In this document: positions 10,565 to 20,500 of the stretch, piece after piece | How positions within the stretch are numbered: the stretch's first letter is position 1 | Layout: every line of letters begins with the position of its first letter | Source: JACKCB01 sp964452775 | Lineage (GTDB): Bacteria > Chloroflexota > Anaerolineae > Promineifilales > Promineifilaceae | Direction: 5' to 3' | NCBI GenBank assembly: GCA_964452775.1 | Contig: CAYVQP010000012.1 | Coordinates: 5,979 to 69,978, forward strand | DNA: 64,000 nt | Program-made: the position numbers and the translations under genes | The notes under the pieces: generated by a model | What the model was told of the DNA's origin: nothing | The model's database searches: none | Seen by the model: only the letters and a program-made list of their open reading frames with translations

Positions 10565-11467
10565 AGCGTCTCCTTTCCTTATGATTGACCCCAAAAAGCT
10601 TGACCATAAGCCAAGGTGGATCGGGCTATGATCCGAAAGCTTGTGGAGGAACCGAATTGCTCAGAAAACGTCGTCAGCGTGATGCCCGATTCAAGTTCAG
10701 GGTGCAACTCGTGGGCCGTGAACCATCAGCGGAATTACCAGCGAGAACAACGGGAGTCCGAATCAGGTAAGCGCCCGGAAGAAATAGCTGCTGGAAGAAG
10801 AGTCGGCTGCAGAGATCACCCAAAAATCGGGGACAGGCACGATCAAGTTTTCTCTGCTGAGATACTACACCGTTCCGGCCAATTATCGGGCTACCACGCT
10901 CAATCCTAGCCTTTCGTACCAGTAAGCCATGGTTTTTCGTGATTTCCCAAGAAACAACTCACAGGCACTATTATAGTAAAAAGCCCTCCCCTCCGTATAC
11001 ATTGTGAAAATCTGAACAGTGCACAAAAGACAGGCAAGCCCTCGAAGGAATTCCCGAGGATAGAGCATACTTGTGAGCTTCGGAAGTTGGGTACGTATTG
11101 CATCAATAGGAAATGTTAGCAAAGCGGTCATCGTTGCCTCATAAGTGGTGTTATCAAGGCAAGGTCCATAGTTGGCGCAGATTGGCCTCGATGCTTCTCT
11201 GCAGCGCCGCCGGATTGAGTTGCAGGTATTGCGTGTTTGCAGTTGTTTTCGACAAGTAAATAACGGGTTATCCAGACTTTGATTTTGTTGGCGAACTCAT
11301 TATTTACAGGCGGGGCCATCTGCTCTACAATGTTTGAAAGCCGCTTAATGGGTATTAACCATATCCGTTCTCCGTCCCTGGAGACGCGTCCCGCACCCCG
11401 GGGGATTTCCAGTTATTGGCTTGAGCTTTGACGTGGACCAGGACCGGCGGCATCAAATGAAGTAGAG
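10565..11467. other. Gene-poor region with IS remnant
   Basis: About 900 bases. Its left part (10656-10815) holds an IS3-type orfA remnant. The rest has only short frames, for example one on the - strand at 10883-11131, without recognisable domains. A 17-bp sequence at 11285-11301 recurs at 13083-13099. Confidence 0.5.
10656..10815 (+). pseudogene. IS3-family orfA fragment
   Basis: One frame reads LLRKRRQRDARFKFRVQLV then AELPARTTGVRI, and a second frame continues with NNGSPNQVSARKK, a stop, then LLEE. Together these follow the orfA pattern of IS3-group transposases (KRR-x-F-K-x-V-A-L, then AELA-x-x-GVHPNQI-x-x-WKKQLLE). The fragment has a frameshift and a CAG to TAG stop and no orfB follows, so it is a decayed relic. 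The match is by eye only. Confidence 0.5.
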
Positions 11468-12646
11468 ATGCGGTTCCTTGTCACCGTATTTGTAACCTTG
11501 CTTGTCTGCTGCACGACCAGTTGCGGTGTAGACAACAATCGGGCTGCTGAGCCGCCTATGCCTCAGATTACTGAGGCAACGACATCCGCTTCCTCAACCC
11601 CCGACGTTGGCAAACTGCTGTGGACATTTAAGCCGGGTCCGGTGAACGAGATGCCTTACTGGGTATCTCCATTGACGTCGGCCACGGTCTCAAATGGGAT
11701 CGTCTACGTCGGTGCATCTGACCTTCCGGGGGGAAAGATGGGCAGCCTGCACGCGCTCAATGCCGGCGACGGTTCACTGCTATGGAGCTTCAACCACAAT
11801 GGACACACCCCGTCAACTCCCACGATCGGAAATGGAGTGGTGTATTTTGGCAGTGAAGATCACAATCTATATGCGGTTGACGCTAACGACGGGACTTTGC
11901 GCTGGTCCTACACCACTGGCGGGCACATGCGGTCAACACCTGCTTTGGCAGAAGGAATAGTCTTCGCAAATAGCCAGGATGGCTTTCTATATGCCCTGGA
12001 TGCTACAGACGGGGAGTTGCGTTGGCAGTTTCAATTTGCAGAGCCACTAAGCGACAACGCCAGCCGGGGGTCCTCCCCGTCGTCACCAGCAGCTGCCGAA
12101 GGAGTCGTCTTCATCGCCGGAAGTGACCAGGTTCTTCGCGCCATTCGCATTTCTGACGGCACATTGCAGTGGGAATACGAGGTCGGTAGTCAGGTTTTCG
12201 GATCGCCGCGGGCCGCCGGCGGCATCGTCTATATCGGGAGTCAGGATGGCATGCTGGCCGCTCTGGATATTTCAGATGGCAGTGTGGTGTGGAGTGTGCG
12301 CATGGAAGGGGGCGTCGCATCCACTCCAGAAGTCGCCGCCGGCATGGTCTATGCGACCAGCCGCGAGGTGGCCGCCTTTAGCGCCGGAGATGGGTCGCTC
12401 TTGTGGCGGCATGTGCCGGAGTCTGGCGCGCTATTGGGTGCGCCGGTACTCGCCGGCCAGCATGTGTACATAGCCGGCACCGATGGTCGGCTTTTCACGC
12501 TGGATAAGGATAGCGGCGCTCAACTGGCCGTTTACGACCTGGGACAGCGGTTGGGAACGAAGGCTCCCGGCGTGGCGAACGGTGTCATGTATGTTGTGAC
12601 CAAGGAGCGTTCTCTCGTTGCGGTTGACATGTCCACCTCCCCCTAG
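11468..12646 (+). CDS. PQQ-like beta-propeller lipoprotein
   Basis: A 392-residue protein with a signal peptide (RFLVTVFVTLLVCC) ending at a possible lipobox Cys19 (TTSC), then at least six blades of the PQQ/BamB type: repeated GDGSLLWSF, NGVVYFGSEDHNLYAVDA, GDGSLLWRH, with the A-x-D-x-x-x-G-x-x-x-W signature. Such proteins sit on the outer face of the membrane as scaffolds or sensors; true PQQ enzymes are longer and have further catalytic residues not seen here. It stands alone. The ribosome site is weak (GTAGAG). Confidence 0.75.
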   Translation: MRFLVTVFVTLLVCCTTSCGVDNNRAAEPPMPQITEATTSASSTPDVGKLLWTFKPGPVNEMPYWVSPLTSATVSNGIVYVGASDLPGGKMGSLHALNAGDGSLLWSFNHNGHTPSTPTIGNGVVYFGSEDHNLYAVDANDGTLRWSYTTGGHMRSTPALAEGIVFANSQDGFLYALDATDGELRWQFQFAEPLSDNASRGSSPSSPAAAEGVVFIAGSDQVLRAIRISDGTLQWEYEVGSQVFGSPRAAGGIVYIGSQDGMLAALDISDGSVVWSVRMEGGVASTPEVAAGMVYATSREVAAFSAGDGSLLWRHVPESGALLGAPVLAGQHVYIAGTDGRLFTLDKDSGAQLAVYDLGQRLGTKAPGVANGVMYVVTKERSLVAVDMSTSP

Positions 12647-13439
12647 AACGCCGAAAAATAGCGATGCTATCACCAGGGGCAAGTTCGAGCTCTGCCATAC
12701 TTCAGTCATGACTATGTACGCCGAACTGGAAAACGCGCCGTGGTACGATGCGGAATGGCTGGCAGCAGTAAGCTGCTGGCTAATCCTTGCTCAGGCAACG
12801 GTGTAGGATGTGGTGAGGAGTGGCGCCGGATTTCCGGCTGTAATGCACCTATTGAGAGACGACTACCCTTTGCATTTTAATCCGGTCTATTGGGACAATT
12901 TGTAGATTGGTTGACAAAAGTACGATTTTGTATGCTAACCTGTCTGCTTGATCTGCTTTCGGACCATTCTCAACCGTCGCGCGGTGGGCGCACCGGCAAC
13001 AGTCAGACAGTAGACTGGTTTCATTCGGGCGCCGGATGTGAGGCGATGAGCCTTTACAGTAGGCCAACTGTCGGAATAGACATTGTTGGCGAACTCATTT
13101 CAGACCGTCTGTAATCTTCGACAATAGATGGACGGTTTTCTTCGGCGCTATGTGGCCGATCGAGCAACGCTCCAAAAGTACTGTTCGAAACACAAATGAC
13201 AGCACAGATACCGGAAAGAACGTCTAAATCGCCATTTCTGGAGTTGAGTCTGCACATCGGGACCTTATGGGGCGACTTTCCCGCCACTCAATGCACATGG
13301 GGATGGTTCAGTTTTCGGTTGGTCATGCGGCCAATTGTGTCCGAAACATAGAGCCCGTTTATCGCTGAAGCTTACACAAAACCGCAGCCGGCCGAGGCCG
13401 CGTGTACTTTCGATAATGTTACTTATTGAAAGTGATATA
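12647..13439. other. Intergenic region without a supported gene
   Basis: About 790 bases with only short, domain-free frames. It contains a 17-bp direct repeat copy at 13083-13099 shared with 11285-11301. Just before the next gene, TATAAT at 13436-13441 overlaps the chosen start codon, so transcription of the recombinase may begin further upstream or at an alternative start. Confidence 0.4.
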
Positions 13440-14477
13440 ATGGGGGCCATGGCAGAAAAAATGACCGGCCGCGACCAGACTTTTGCGCCCTTGCCGGCGG
13501 GATCCCGGACGCCGGCCGGCCTGTTTGCCGGCGACCCCTACTACGAAGCGCTGGCCGCCTGGCTGCAGGGCAAGCCGGCCAACACCCGCCGCAGCTACCT
13601 GCACGCCGTGCGCGCATTCCTGGCTTTCTGCGAGCAGCACCCGGCAGATGTGCGCCCGCTGCACGTGGCCGCCTGGAAGGAGGCGCTGAAGGCGGAGGGG
13701 CGGGCCGACTCCACAGTGGCACAGCGGTTGAGCGCGCTCTCTTCCTATTATATATATCTGCAACGGCCCGGGCCGGACGGCGAGCCGTTGCACCCGCACA
13801 ACCCGGTGCAGGGCGTGGAGCGGGACGATCTGGAAGTGAGCCCCTACGAGCGGGCCAGGAAGATATCTGTTGGGGCCTTTCGGAGGGTGTTGGAGCAGAT
13901 ACCTACCGGCGCCGCCCACGGGGCGCGGGACCGGGCGCTCTTCCTCTTTTACGTGCTATGCGGCCGGCGCCGGCGGGAGGTGCTGGAGTTGCGCGGGCGC
14001 GACATCCGGGTGGAGCGGGAGAAGATTACCTATCGGGTGCGGCTGAAGGGCGGGCGGACGCGCTGGAAGGAGCTGCCGCCGCCGGTCTGGCATGCTATTC
14101 AGGACTACCTGGCGGTCAGCGGGCGGGCGCTGGAGGACGACGCGCCGCTTTTTGTGGCCGAGGTGGATAACGGCGACTATTTGCGCCGCTACTATGGCAA
14201 GGAGGCGCCGGCGCAGACGGAAGCCATCTCGGGCGCGGCGGTCAGCCAGGCGCTGAAGCGCTACGCGCGCCAGGCCGGCCTGGACCCGGCGGGGATTTCG
14301 CTTCATTCCTTGCGCCACCTGGGCGCGGAGCTCTACCAGCAGGCCAGCGGGGACATCCAGCAGACGCAGAGCTTCCTGGACCACAGCCATTTGAATACGA
14401 CGCAGATTTACCTGTCTCAGTTGAAGGGAGAGGAGCACCGACATTGGCAGGCGATGGCGAATGAGCTACAGCTTTAG
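13440..14477 (+). CDS. Tyrosine recombinase (XerC-like integrase)
   Basis: A 345-residue recombinase. The core-binding domain spans about residues 30-115 (NTRRSYLHAVRAFLAFCEQH) and the catalytic domain 140-335. Catalytic residues visible are an Arg in CGRRRREVLEL (about 177), H289-x-x-R292 in LHSLRHLGAEL, H315 in LDHSHLNTT and the nucleophile Y324. I chose the ATG at 13440 because the catalytic and core domains are complete from there; an ATG three codons later is also possible, and the longer frame from 13335 adds residues with no family similarity. Its position beside 17-bp repeats suggests a role in element integration. Confidence 0.85.
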   Translation: MGAMAEKMTGRDQTFAPLPAGSRTPAGLFAGDPYYEALAAWLQGKPANTRRSYLHAVRAFLAFCEQHPADVRPLHVAAWKEALKAEGRADSTVAQRLSALSSYYIYLQRPGPDGEPLHPHNPVQGVERDDLEVSPYERARKISVGAFRRVLEQIPTGAAHGARDRALFLFYVLCGRRRREVLELRGRDIRVEREKITYRVRLKGGRTRWKELPPPVWHAIQDYLAVSGRALEDDAPLFVAEVDNGDYLRRYYGKEAPAQTEAISGAAVSQALKRYARQAGLDPAGISLHSLRHLGAELYQQASGDIQQTQSFLDHSHLNTTQIYLSQLKGEEHRHWQAMANELQL

Positions 14478-14611
14478 AAGTGCAGCCTGGAACACTTCAG
14501 GCGCGCGACACGGTCACCCGGAAACATGTTTGTTGGTGCAATGCACCGCACACCGTACTTAAGCCGTTGATTCTTGCCTCCACTTTGACCTGACTTCAGC
14601 AAACGAAGCCC

Positions 14612-15292
14612 CTATGTCTGTCGGTCATGATGACCGGCCAGCACACCAAACCCTTTCTCGCGCAGACTCCATGCGAGGTCACCTTCGACGATTGCAGCCT
14701 TATCATAGCTCATGGGATTATGTGCTTCGTAGAGCTCTGGCAAGAGCCGAATACCATATTCCCGTACATACCAGCTTCCCTTGTGACATCGCTTATGATT
14801 GCGGAAGCGTTCTTCCGGCGTGAGTCCGGTCACCCCCACGTACACATATGGCAAAGTTAAGAGGCGATTTGAGTTGATACCTTGTGGGTACCGGTAACGG
14901 ACATCCTCGCTTAGAAGGACGACATATACGTTATGGTGTTTGCTTCCCGTGCGGCTAGCTGCTACCTCTGGAGGAATCCTGTTCATTGGATTGACGAGAC
15001 TGCGTGATTCTATGCGAGCTGCAGTAGTGAGTTTCCCGCCCTCAGGAGATCGTGCCAAACCGTATAGATAACCTTCAGCGGAAAGTGTGAATGTATAGGT
15101 GTCTGCTTGTTGCATTAGGCGTCCTTCTCCGGCAAGCGAATTCAGTGTAACTTCGATGTAAGGGTCTTCCCCGCGCCAAAAGCCACGGACCTTCACAAAC
15201 CGCGATGTTTGCTGGGCAGTTGCTGAAGTTCCTTGCAGCCATAGCGCTAGCAGTGCAACAAGCTCGTGATCCCACTCCGGCGACAATTTCAT
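14612..15292 (-). CDS. GIY-YIG-like nuclease domain protein
   Basis: A 226-residue protein. Residues about 1-100 are helical then beta-rich and could bind DNA. The C-terminal half shows the elements of a GIY-YIG fold: VYVVLL, then after an insertion YVYVGVTG-x-x-x-x-x-RFRNHK, and a later conserved Glu in AIVEGDLAWSLREKGF. The classical Gly-Ile-Tyr is replaced by VYV and YVG, as in several divergent members, so activity is uncertain. It is divergent from the BREX operon with a shared 343-bp upstream region, which makes an accessory nuclease role in defence plausible but unproven. Confidence 0.5.
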   Translation of the reverse strand: MKLSPEWDHELVALLALWLQGTSATAQQTSRFVKVRGFWRGEDPYIEVTLNSLAGEGRLMQQADTYTFTLSAEGYLYGLARSPEGGKLTTAARIESRSLVNPMNRIPPEVAASRTGSKHHNVYVVLLSEDVRYRYPQGINSNRLLTLPYVYVGVTGLTPEERFRNHKRCHKGSWYVREYGIRLLPELYEAHNPMSYDKAAIVEGDLAWSLREKGFGVLAGHHDRQT

Positions 15293-15635
15293 GACTTGTG
15301 CGTGATTTGCCAGACATCATTCGGCGCACGGCCCAGAACGAACCCCGAGCAGGAATAACCTCTTTGGCCAGCGTCTTTCTCTCAATAATCTAACACCTGC
15401 TACCGGGGTGAGCAAGAGAACATCTTTTGTTAATCCTTGCAGCAATGCGACCGGCAAATGACGTCGCATAGTTGCCGCAAAGCTATCCTAAGCAACCACC
15501 GTTATCCGCCTGACAATTTAACAGTGTCTACTATTGCGTAACAGTGCGCAAAGTTCTTGGATGTCCTATAATGCAGAAATCGGTGGTTCGGGCAGGAGGA
15601 GGATCCAACTGGCTTCCTCCGTGGTCAGGGAGAAA
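15293..15635. promoter_or_regulatory. Divergent intergenic region with BREX operon promoter
   Basis: This 343-base spacer separates the GIY-YIG-like gene (- strand) from the HTH gene (+ strand). A perfect TATAAT lies at 15567-15572 on the + strand, with no clean -35 at the standard distance, which could mean an activator-dependent promoter. A ribosome site (AGGGAG) at about 15627 precedes the HTH start. The HTH protein is the obvious candidate regulator. Confidence 0.4.
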
Positions 15636-15857
15636 ATGATGTCGGAAGTCACAACCCCAGCAGTCATGAACGTTAATGAAGTAGCTGCGTATCTGCGCGT
15701 GGCCCCGGCAACAGTCTATCGCTTGGCCCAGAATGGCAAGATTCCCTGTGGCAAGGTGGGGCGTGCCTGGCGCTTTCGTAAAGAGGCCATCGACCTGTGG
15801 ATTTCAGAGCAGCCTGAAGAGCTGCTCCACGAGGCCGGTGAACGTGTCGAGCTCTAA
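15636..15857 (+). CDS. Excisionase-type HTH regulator at BREX operon head
   Basis: A 73-residue protein, MerR/excisionase-like (HTH_17): NVNEVAAYLRVAPATVYRLA, then GKIPCGKVGRAWRFRKEAID, the wing carrying RFRK. This fold reads DNA in promoters or att sites. Two adjacent ATGs (15636, 15639) follow AGGGAG; I use the first. Its 3' end overlaps the next gene by 20 bases, so it belongs to the operon. Known BREX loci often start with a WYL-type regulator, BrxR; this is a different, smaller protein in the same position. Confidence 0.75.
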   Translation: MMSEVTTPAVMNVNEVAAYLRVAPATVYRLAQNGKIPCGKVGRAWRFRKEAIDLWISEQPEELLHEAGERVEL

Positions 15858-17052
15858 TTCAACTTCCGGCCACCGGGAAAGGTTGCGGCGTCGGTTTCGC
15901 GAAGCTCCCAATACGCTTTCTGACATCCAGCTTCTGGAGCTACTGCTTTCGTTCGCTATTCCACGGCGGGATGTCGCCCCAATAGCAGAGCAGCTAATGG
16001 TGCGTTTTGGGGACCTTAACAAGGTGTTCGCTGCTTCCGATGCGCAATGGCTATCCATCACAGGCGTCGGCGACGCGGCGCTGACGCTATTGCGAGTCGT
16101 CGACCAGATTCAAGACAGAAAAGGGCTGAGGCAAAATATGACATCCGGAGAAAAGCGAACGGAGAACTATCAGCCAGAGCTCTTTGCTTCTGATGACGAG
16201 GCCGGCGGAGCAGCACAGTTGCCCTTTCCCAAGCCGCCCCCGCCCCCGCCTACAAAGGCTGATATTCGCGCCTTCACGAACGACTTGATAAAAGTGGTGC
16301 TGATTCACCTGCCGGATGTCGTGGAGTGCGATGGATTCTTGGCGTTCTTGGCGCACCTGGAGCATCACCTACCTTACAACTCTGCCTACACGCGCAATCG
16401 TTATGCCCGCTACCTGACAAACCGTTACTATCCCGCCGGCCGAATTGACACGCCGTTGACCAGGTTCTTGTCGTTTGCGCCCGACGCCTCGACTTGGAAA
16501 GCGGTACTCTTTTATGAAACAGCCAGAGCCGAACCTGCCATTCAGTTCACGGCGGAAGAGGTGCTCTGGCCGATCCTACCAGTGGGGCATATCGAACGTG
16601 ACGTCTTGAAGGAAAGCCTGCAGAAGCGCTTTTATGCGGCCAGTGAAGGCACAATTAAGCGCATGATCTACTCGCTGGTCAACCTGTACACGCTTCTGGA
16701 CGTTGCCTTGCTGCAGGGGAGTCAATTGCAGCTCCAGACGCGCCCCGGCACACTACCGGCCTTCGTCTATGTTCTGGCTGCCGAGTTCTCCCAGCCCGGT
16801 ATCTACACCTTTGAGGCGCTTGAAAAGGGTCCCATGCGACGATGGCTACTTTGGGATCGCGAGTGGGTGCGCCGCCAATTATATAATCTGCGCGATATGG
16901 GCGTGATTGCCAAGATCAGCGAAATCGACGCTATGCGACAATTCACGCTTTCGACTCAACAGATGGCGACAATTGAGCATTACTTTGAACACCCACGGCG
17001 GGATGAGTTAGCTCTGCGCGAAGCCCCTGTGACTGGTGAGGTTGAGTCATGA
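15838..17052 (+). CDS. RadC N-terminal domain fused to BrxA-like protein
   Basis: A 404-residue protein starting at GTG 15838 inside the end of the HTH gene. Residues about 10-95 match the RadC/UPF0758 N-terminal helical domain (RERLRRRFREA, LSDIQLLELLLSFAIPRRDV, then a helix-hairpin-helix ITGVGDAALTLLRVVD). A Pro-rich linker (KPPPPPPTKAD type) leads to an all-helical region of about 250 residues ending in a winged-helix-like part (WVRRQLYNLRDMGVIAKI). By position before brxB and by its pattern I read that region as BrxA-like (DUF1819 neighbourhood), but the similarity is weak by eye. In BREX, BrxA is a DNA-binding protein. A RadC-BrxA fusion is unusual. Confidence 0.5.
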   Translation: MNVSSSNSTSGHRERLRRRFREAPNTLSDIQLLELLLSFAIPRRDVAPIAEQLMVRFGDLNKVFAASDAQWLSITGVGDAALTLLRVVDQIQDRKGLRQNMTSGEKRTENYQPELFASDDEAGGAAQLPFPKPPPPPPTKADIRAFTNDLIKVVLIHLPDVVECDGFLAFLAHLEHHLPYNSAYTRNRYARYLTNRYYPAGRIDTPLTRFLSFAPDASTWKAVLFYETARAEPAIQFTAEEVLWPILPVGHIERDVLKESLQKRFYAASEGTIKRMIYSLVNLYTLLDVALLQGSQLQLQTRPGTLPAFVYVLAAEFSQPGIYTFEALEKGPMRRWLLWDREWVRRQLYNLRDMGVIAKISEIDAMRQFTLSTQQMATIEHYFEHPRRDELALREAPVTGEVES

Positions 17053-17585
17053 AAGTTGGGGGACCTCAGGCAATCAGCCAACTGCGCGAAAAGCTGCAAT
17101 TTGACATTGGCCGGCATCTCTATGGTGTCCTGGGTACCTATGGGCAGTTACGCCGCTTCGAACAGGAGAACCTGGCTCAGGCGCAGGATCACCGAAACCA
17201 GCAGTTCCCGACTCCTATAAACGTCAACCGGGAACTGTTGCGCCGTATTGGAGACGGAGATCTGCGGCAACTCGTGGCCAAGGAGGGCAAGTTATACCAT
17301 GCCATTGGCAACCGCCTGGGACAGGAATTTGCTGCGCTGCTAAAGGATTATTTGCAGCATTCTGATCTGGCGATTCTGAAGCACGTGGAGATGTTGTTTG
17401 CATATAACCTGGACCTGAGTGTGCTGCGTACGCAGGCCTCCAATCAGAGCCATATTCTCTTGTTGTTGCCGGCTGAGAGGCGTGGGGAGCACATCATCAT
17501 CTTTCATGAAGCCGCGCCGCGATTCCACCGTTCGATTCCGCCGAACCTGATCGCCGACAACCATCTGTGGGAGTTATCAGACTAA
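17049..17585 (+). CDS. brxB: BrxB-like protein (DUF1788)
   Basis: A 178-residue protein at the BrxB position and of BrxB size. Recognisable points are the central HVEMLFAYNLDLSVL, the strand SHILLLLPAERRGEHIIIF and the tail PNLIADNHLWEL; the family (DUF1788) similarly ends with a P-x-x-L-I-x-x-x-x-x-W-x-L type motif. BrxB is a small core BREX protein of unknown biochemical activity. The start overlaps the stop of the upstream gene (ATGA), and brxC follows after 3 bases, so translation of the three is probably coupled. Confidence 0.7.
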   Translation: MKVGGPQAISQLREKLQFDIGRHLYGVLGTYGQLRRFEQENLAQAQDHRNQQFPTPINVNRELLRRIGDGDLRQLVAKEGKLYHAIGNRLGQEFAALLKDYLQHSDLAILKHVEMLFAYNLDLSVLRTQASNQSHILLLLPAERRGEHIIIFHEAAPRFHRSIPPNLIADNHLWELSD

Positions 17586-17588
17586 ACA

Positions 17589-20500
17589 ATGACCCGAAAA
17601 GACCTCTTCCAGCGCAAAACCCTAGACCAGATCACCGAGGTGCCCGACAGGATCATCAGCGTCTACGTCGTAGAGAACCATATCTGGGCCGATGGCGGCT
17701 CTGATGCTGCACGACAGAACCGGCAGGCCGAGTCGCGCACCGTTGATGAATTCTTGATTGATCCGGTTCGGCCCTTCCTGAATGACATCTTCCGCCAGAT
17801 GGCAGCGCCTTATGTCCCGGAGCGGAAGGACAACCCTATCGGACAGGGCTATTGGATACAGGCGGAGTTCGGCTCCGGCAAATCCCATCTGGTTTCGTTC
17901 ATTGGCGCCCTGGCATTGGGCGGCGAGAAAGAATGGGAAGCCGTTCGCGAAAAGGAAAAAGAGGCCGGACAGGGCCGGCGGGACAGCCTTTACAACTTCT
18001 ACGAAAACGGCCTGGCCAAGAAGACCCAAGAAAGCAAGGGCATCTTCGTCGCCGTGAAGACGCTGGTAGGCCAGGGTGGTGGAGCGATCGGTGTCCGCGA
18101 CAGCTATAAGTCCTTGACTGATTACGTGCTGGACGCAGTGGCCGACCAGTTCGCCAGGGAAACGGGCAAATCTCTACCCTTATATCCGACGCAGATCCTG
18201 GCGCAGCGGTTCCTGAACACAAAGGACTTTGAGCTATACCGGCGTGACCTGGCCAAATTCCTGCGCGATCCGAACTATTTTGACGAAGAGGAGCAGGAGG
18301 ATATCAGCGACTTTCTGGAGGACTTGCAGCACAGCACAGACCCCAATGTCCAGCGCGACAGAGGCCAACGACTGTGGGATTTCTATGAAACGTACTTGCA
18401 GACCCGGCCGTACATCCCGATGGAAACCGAGGAGGTCCTCAAGCACATGGTGCAGCGATTGCTGGAGCATGGTTATGCCGGTCTGCTACTTATTCTGGAT
18501 GAGATGTCGCTGTTCATGAAAGAACGCTCCGACACGCAACGGGCTGATGACGAAAAGACGCTGGTTGTTCTCTCGAACCGGCTGGCCAGAGTGGAGAACC
18601 TGCCTGTTTGGACCGTCTGCACCGCCCAGCAGGCCATCGAGAGCAAGATGATGGGCGTGAAGAACATCATCGCCCGCGAGCGCCTGGACCTGGTGCCCCT
18701 GTTGAACAAGCAGGACTACTACTACGACATCGCCCTGGCTCGGGTGCGCGAGGTAACCGATCCGGCCGCCGTCGACCAGTATTACGAGGACTACAAGCGC
18801 AGCTTCAGCTGGCCGGAAGCCGTGGGACGCGACGAGTTTGCCCGTTTCTTCCCTTTCTATCCGCCCAGCATCGATCTGGTACGCACGGTTTCATATAACC
18901 TGACTACTGTGCGCTCCGCACTTTACTTCATGCTGCAGACACTGAAGACTCAGCGCAAGAAGCGGTCGCGCGAGCTGGTCACTTCTTGGGCGCTCTTTGA
19001 CGATGTCGTGGAATATGAGGAAGACCCCTCCGGCGCCACGCGCGGCATTGCCGCTGTCAAGACCAAGTGGCCGCACGAATGGAAGGCCTACGAAAATGCC
19101 CGCAACCAGATAAACACGATCACCAAGGGCCATCTGAAGATATATCGCAGCCGTTGCGAGAAGATCATCAAGACCCTGTTCCTTTACCATATCGCGGACA
19201 CTGCGCCAAACGGACTCAGCCACGAGGACCTGATGAACAGTGTCATGGAATGGCGCGATCATGACAAGGAACAGGAGGCCGATCTGCAGGACAACCTGGC
19301 TCACTACGAGACCCTGGCCGACAAGATCGCGCTGGAGCTGGCCCAGGTGTCCAAGATTGGCGGCAATTTCCGATTTAACCCCACCGGCGGCGGCGCAGAC
19401 CCGCGCGAACACTTCCAGCGCGCCCGCGCCGAGGCAGAACAGGATGAGGTGCTTCGTCGCCAGGCGTGGGAGGCGTTAATGGGGCTGGACGGCTGGCAAG
19501 TAAAGACAAACCTGGTGACCCTGGATCTGGCCCAGGGACTGCGATCGATATTCCGGGATATTGCCCCCGGAGGCCAGAAGGATGTGACCCTGAAGTGGCA
19601 CGGCCGGGAGATTACCGGCAGGGTCTTCATGCGCGATTTGTTGGGTATTGCCATACGGGGCGGGCAATTGCCGTCGATTAACAGCGCCGAAACCGGCCTT
19701 GATTACCATGTATATGTCAGCAGCACCCCGGCCGGCGACGAACTGGATCAACTGGTAGCGAGTAAAAAGGACGGCCGGATTCTCTTCTGGTCTCCCGACG
19801 CTCTGACGGCTACTGAACAATCCTTGTTGGCCGATTTCACCGCCTACCGCACGCTGGTGACTGACTTTCGTAATCGGGATACCGAGGAGGCGCGCGTCGT
19901 CCTGGGCTGGGTGCAAGAGCGGCTGCGCGATCAGATGGGCACTATTTATCGGATAGTGCCGGATAGTTTTGGTCGCGGCCGTATCTCCGCTCTGCAGCAC
20001 TCACAGCTAAGTTACGAGGTTCAGGGAGAACTGCCCGCCATACTCACCCCCCTGGTGCAGCAGGCGCTGGATGCCGTTTACGAAAGCAAGGAGTTGGAAT
20101 TCGCGGCCCCGGCGCCCTTCAACGACACCAACGCCATCAATGTGATCAACGGCATCGTGAAAGTGGGTGAGATCCCACGCGGAGCCAAGCCGAACAAGGA
20201 CATTTCGGCGGCGCAGAACTATGGCTTTGACCTGCGTATTATGCGCCGGCCAAACGACAAGCGGCTGAATCTCAGCGATTGCCCTTACACGGACAACATG
20301 CTGCGCTTTGTTTACGACAAGCTGGGCGACAGCAGCACATCCATGCCGGTGGTCACGCTATACAAGAACTTCATGGGCATAGGGGGACCGGACGGCCGCA
20401 ACTATGGGCTGAGCAAGCGCATGGTGCAGCTATATTTGCTGTCTCTGGTGCAGCAAGGCAAGGTGCGCGTCACATTATCCGGGCGGAGTGTGCCCGTGGA

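Noticed and set aside
10883..11131. Small - strand frame of 82 codons
   Set aside because: No domain, no ribosome site, and overlapping frames of similar quality; lies in an IS-remnant area.
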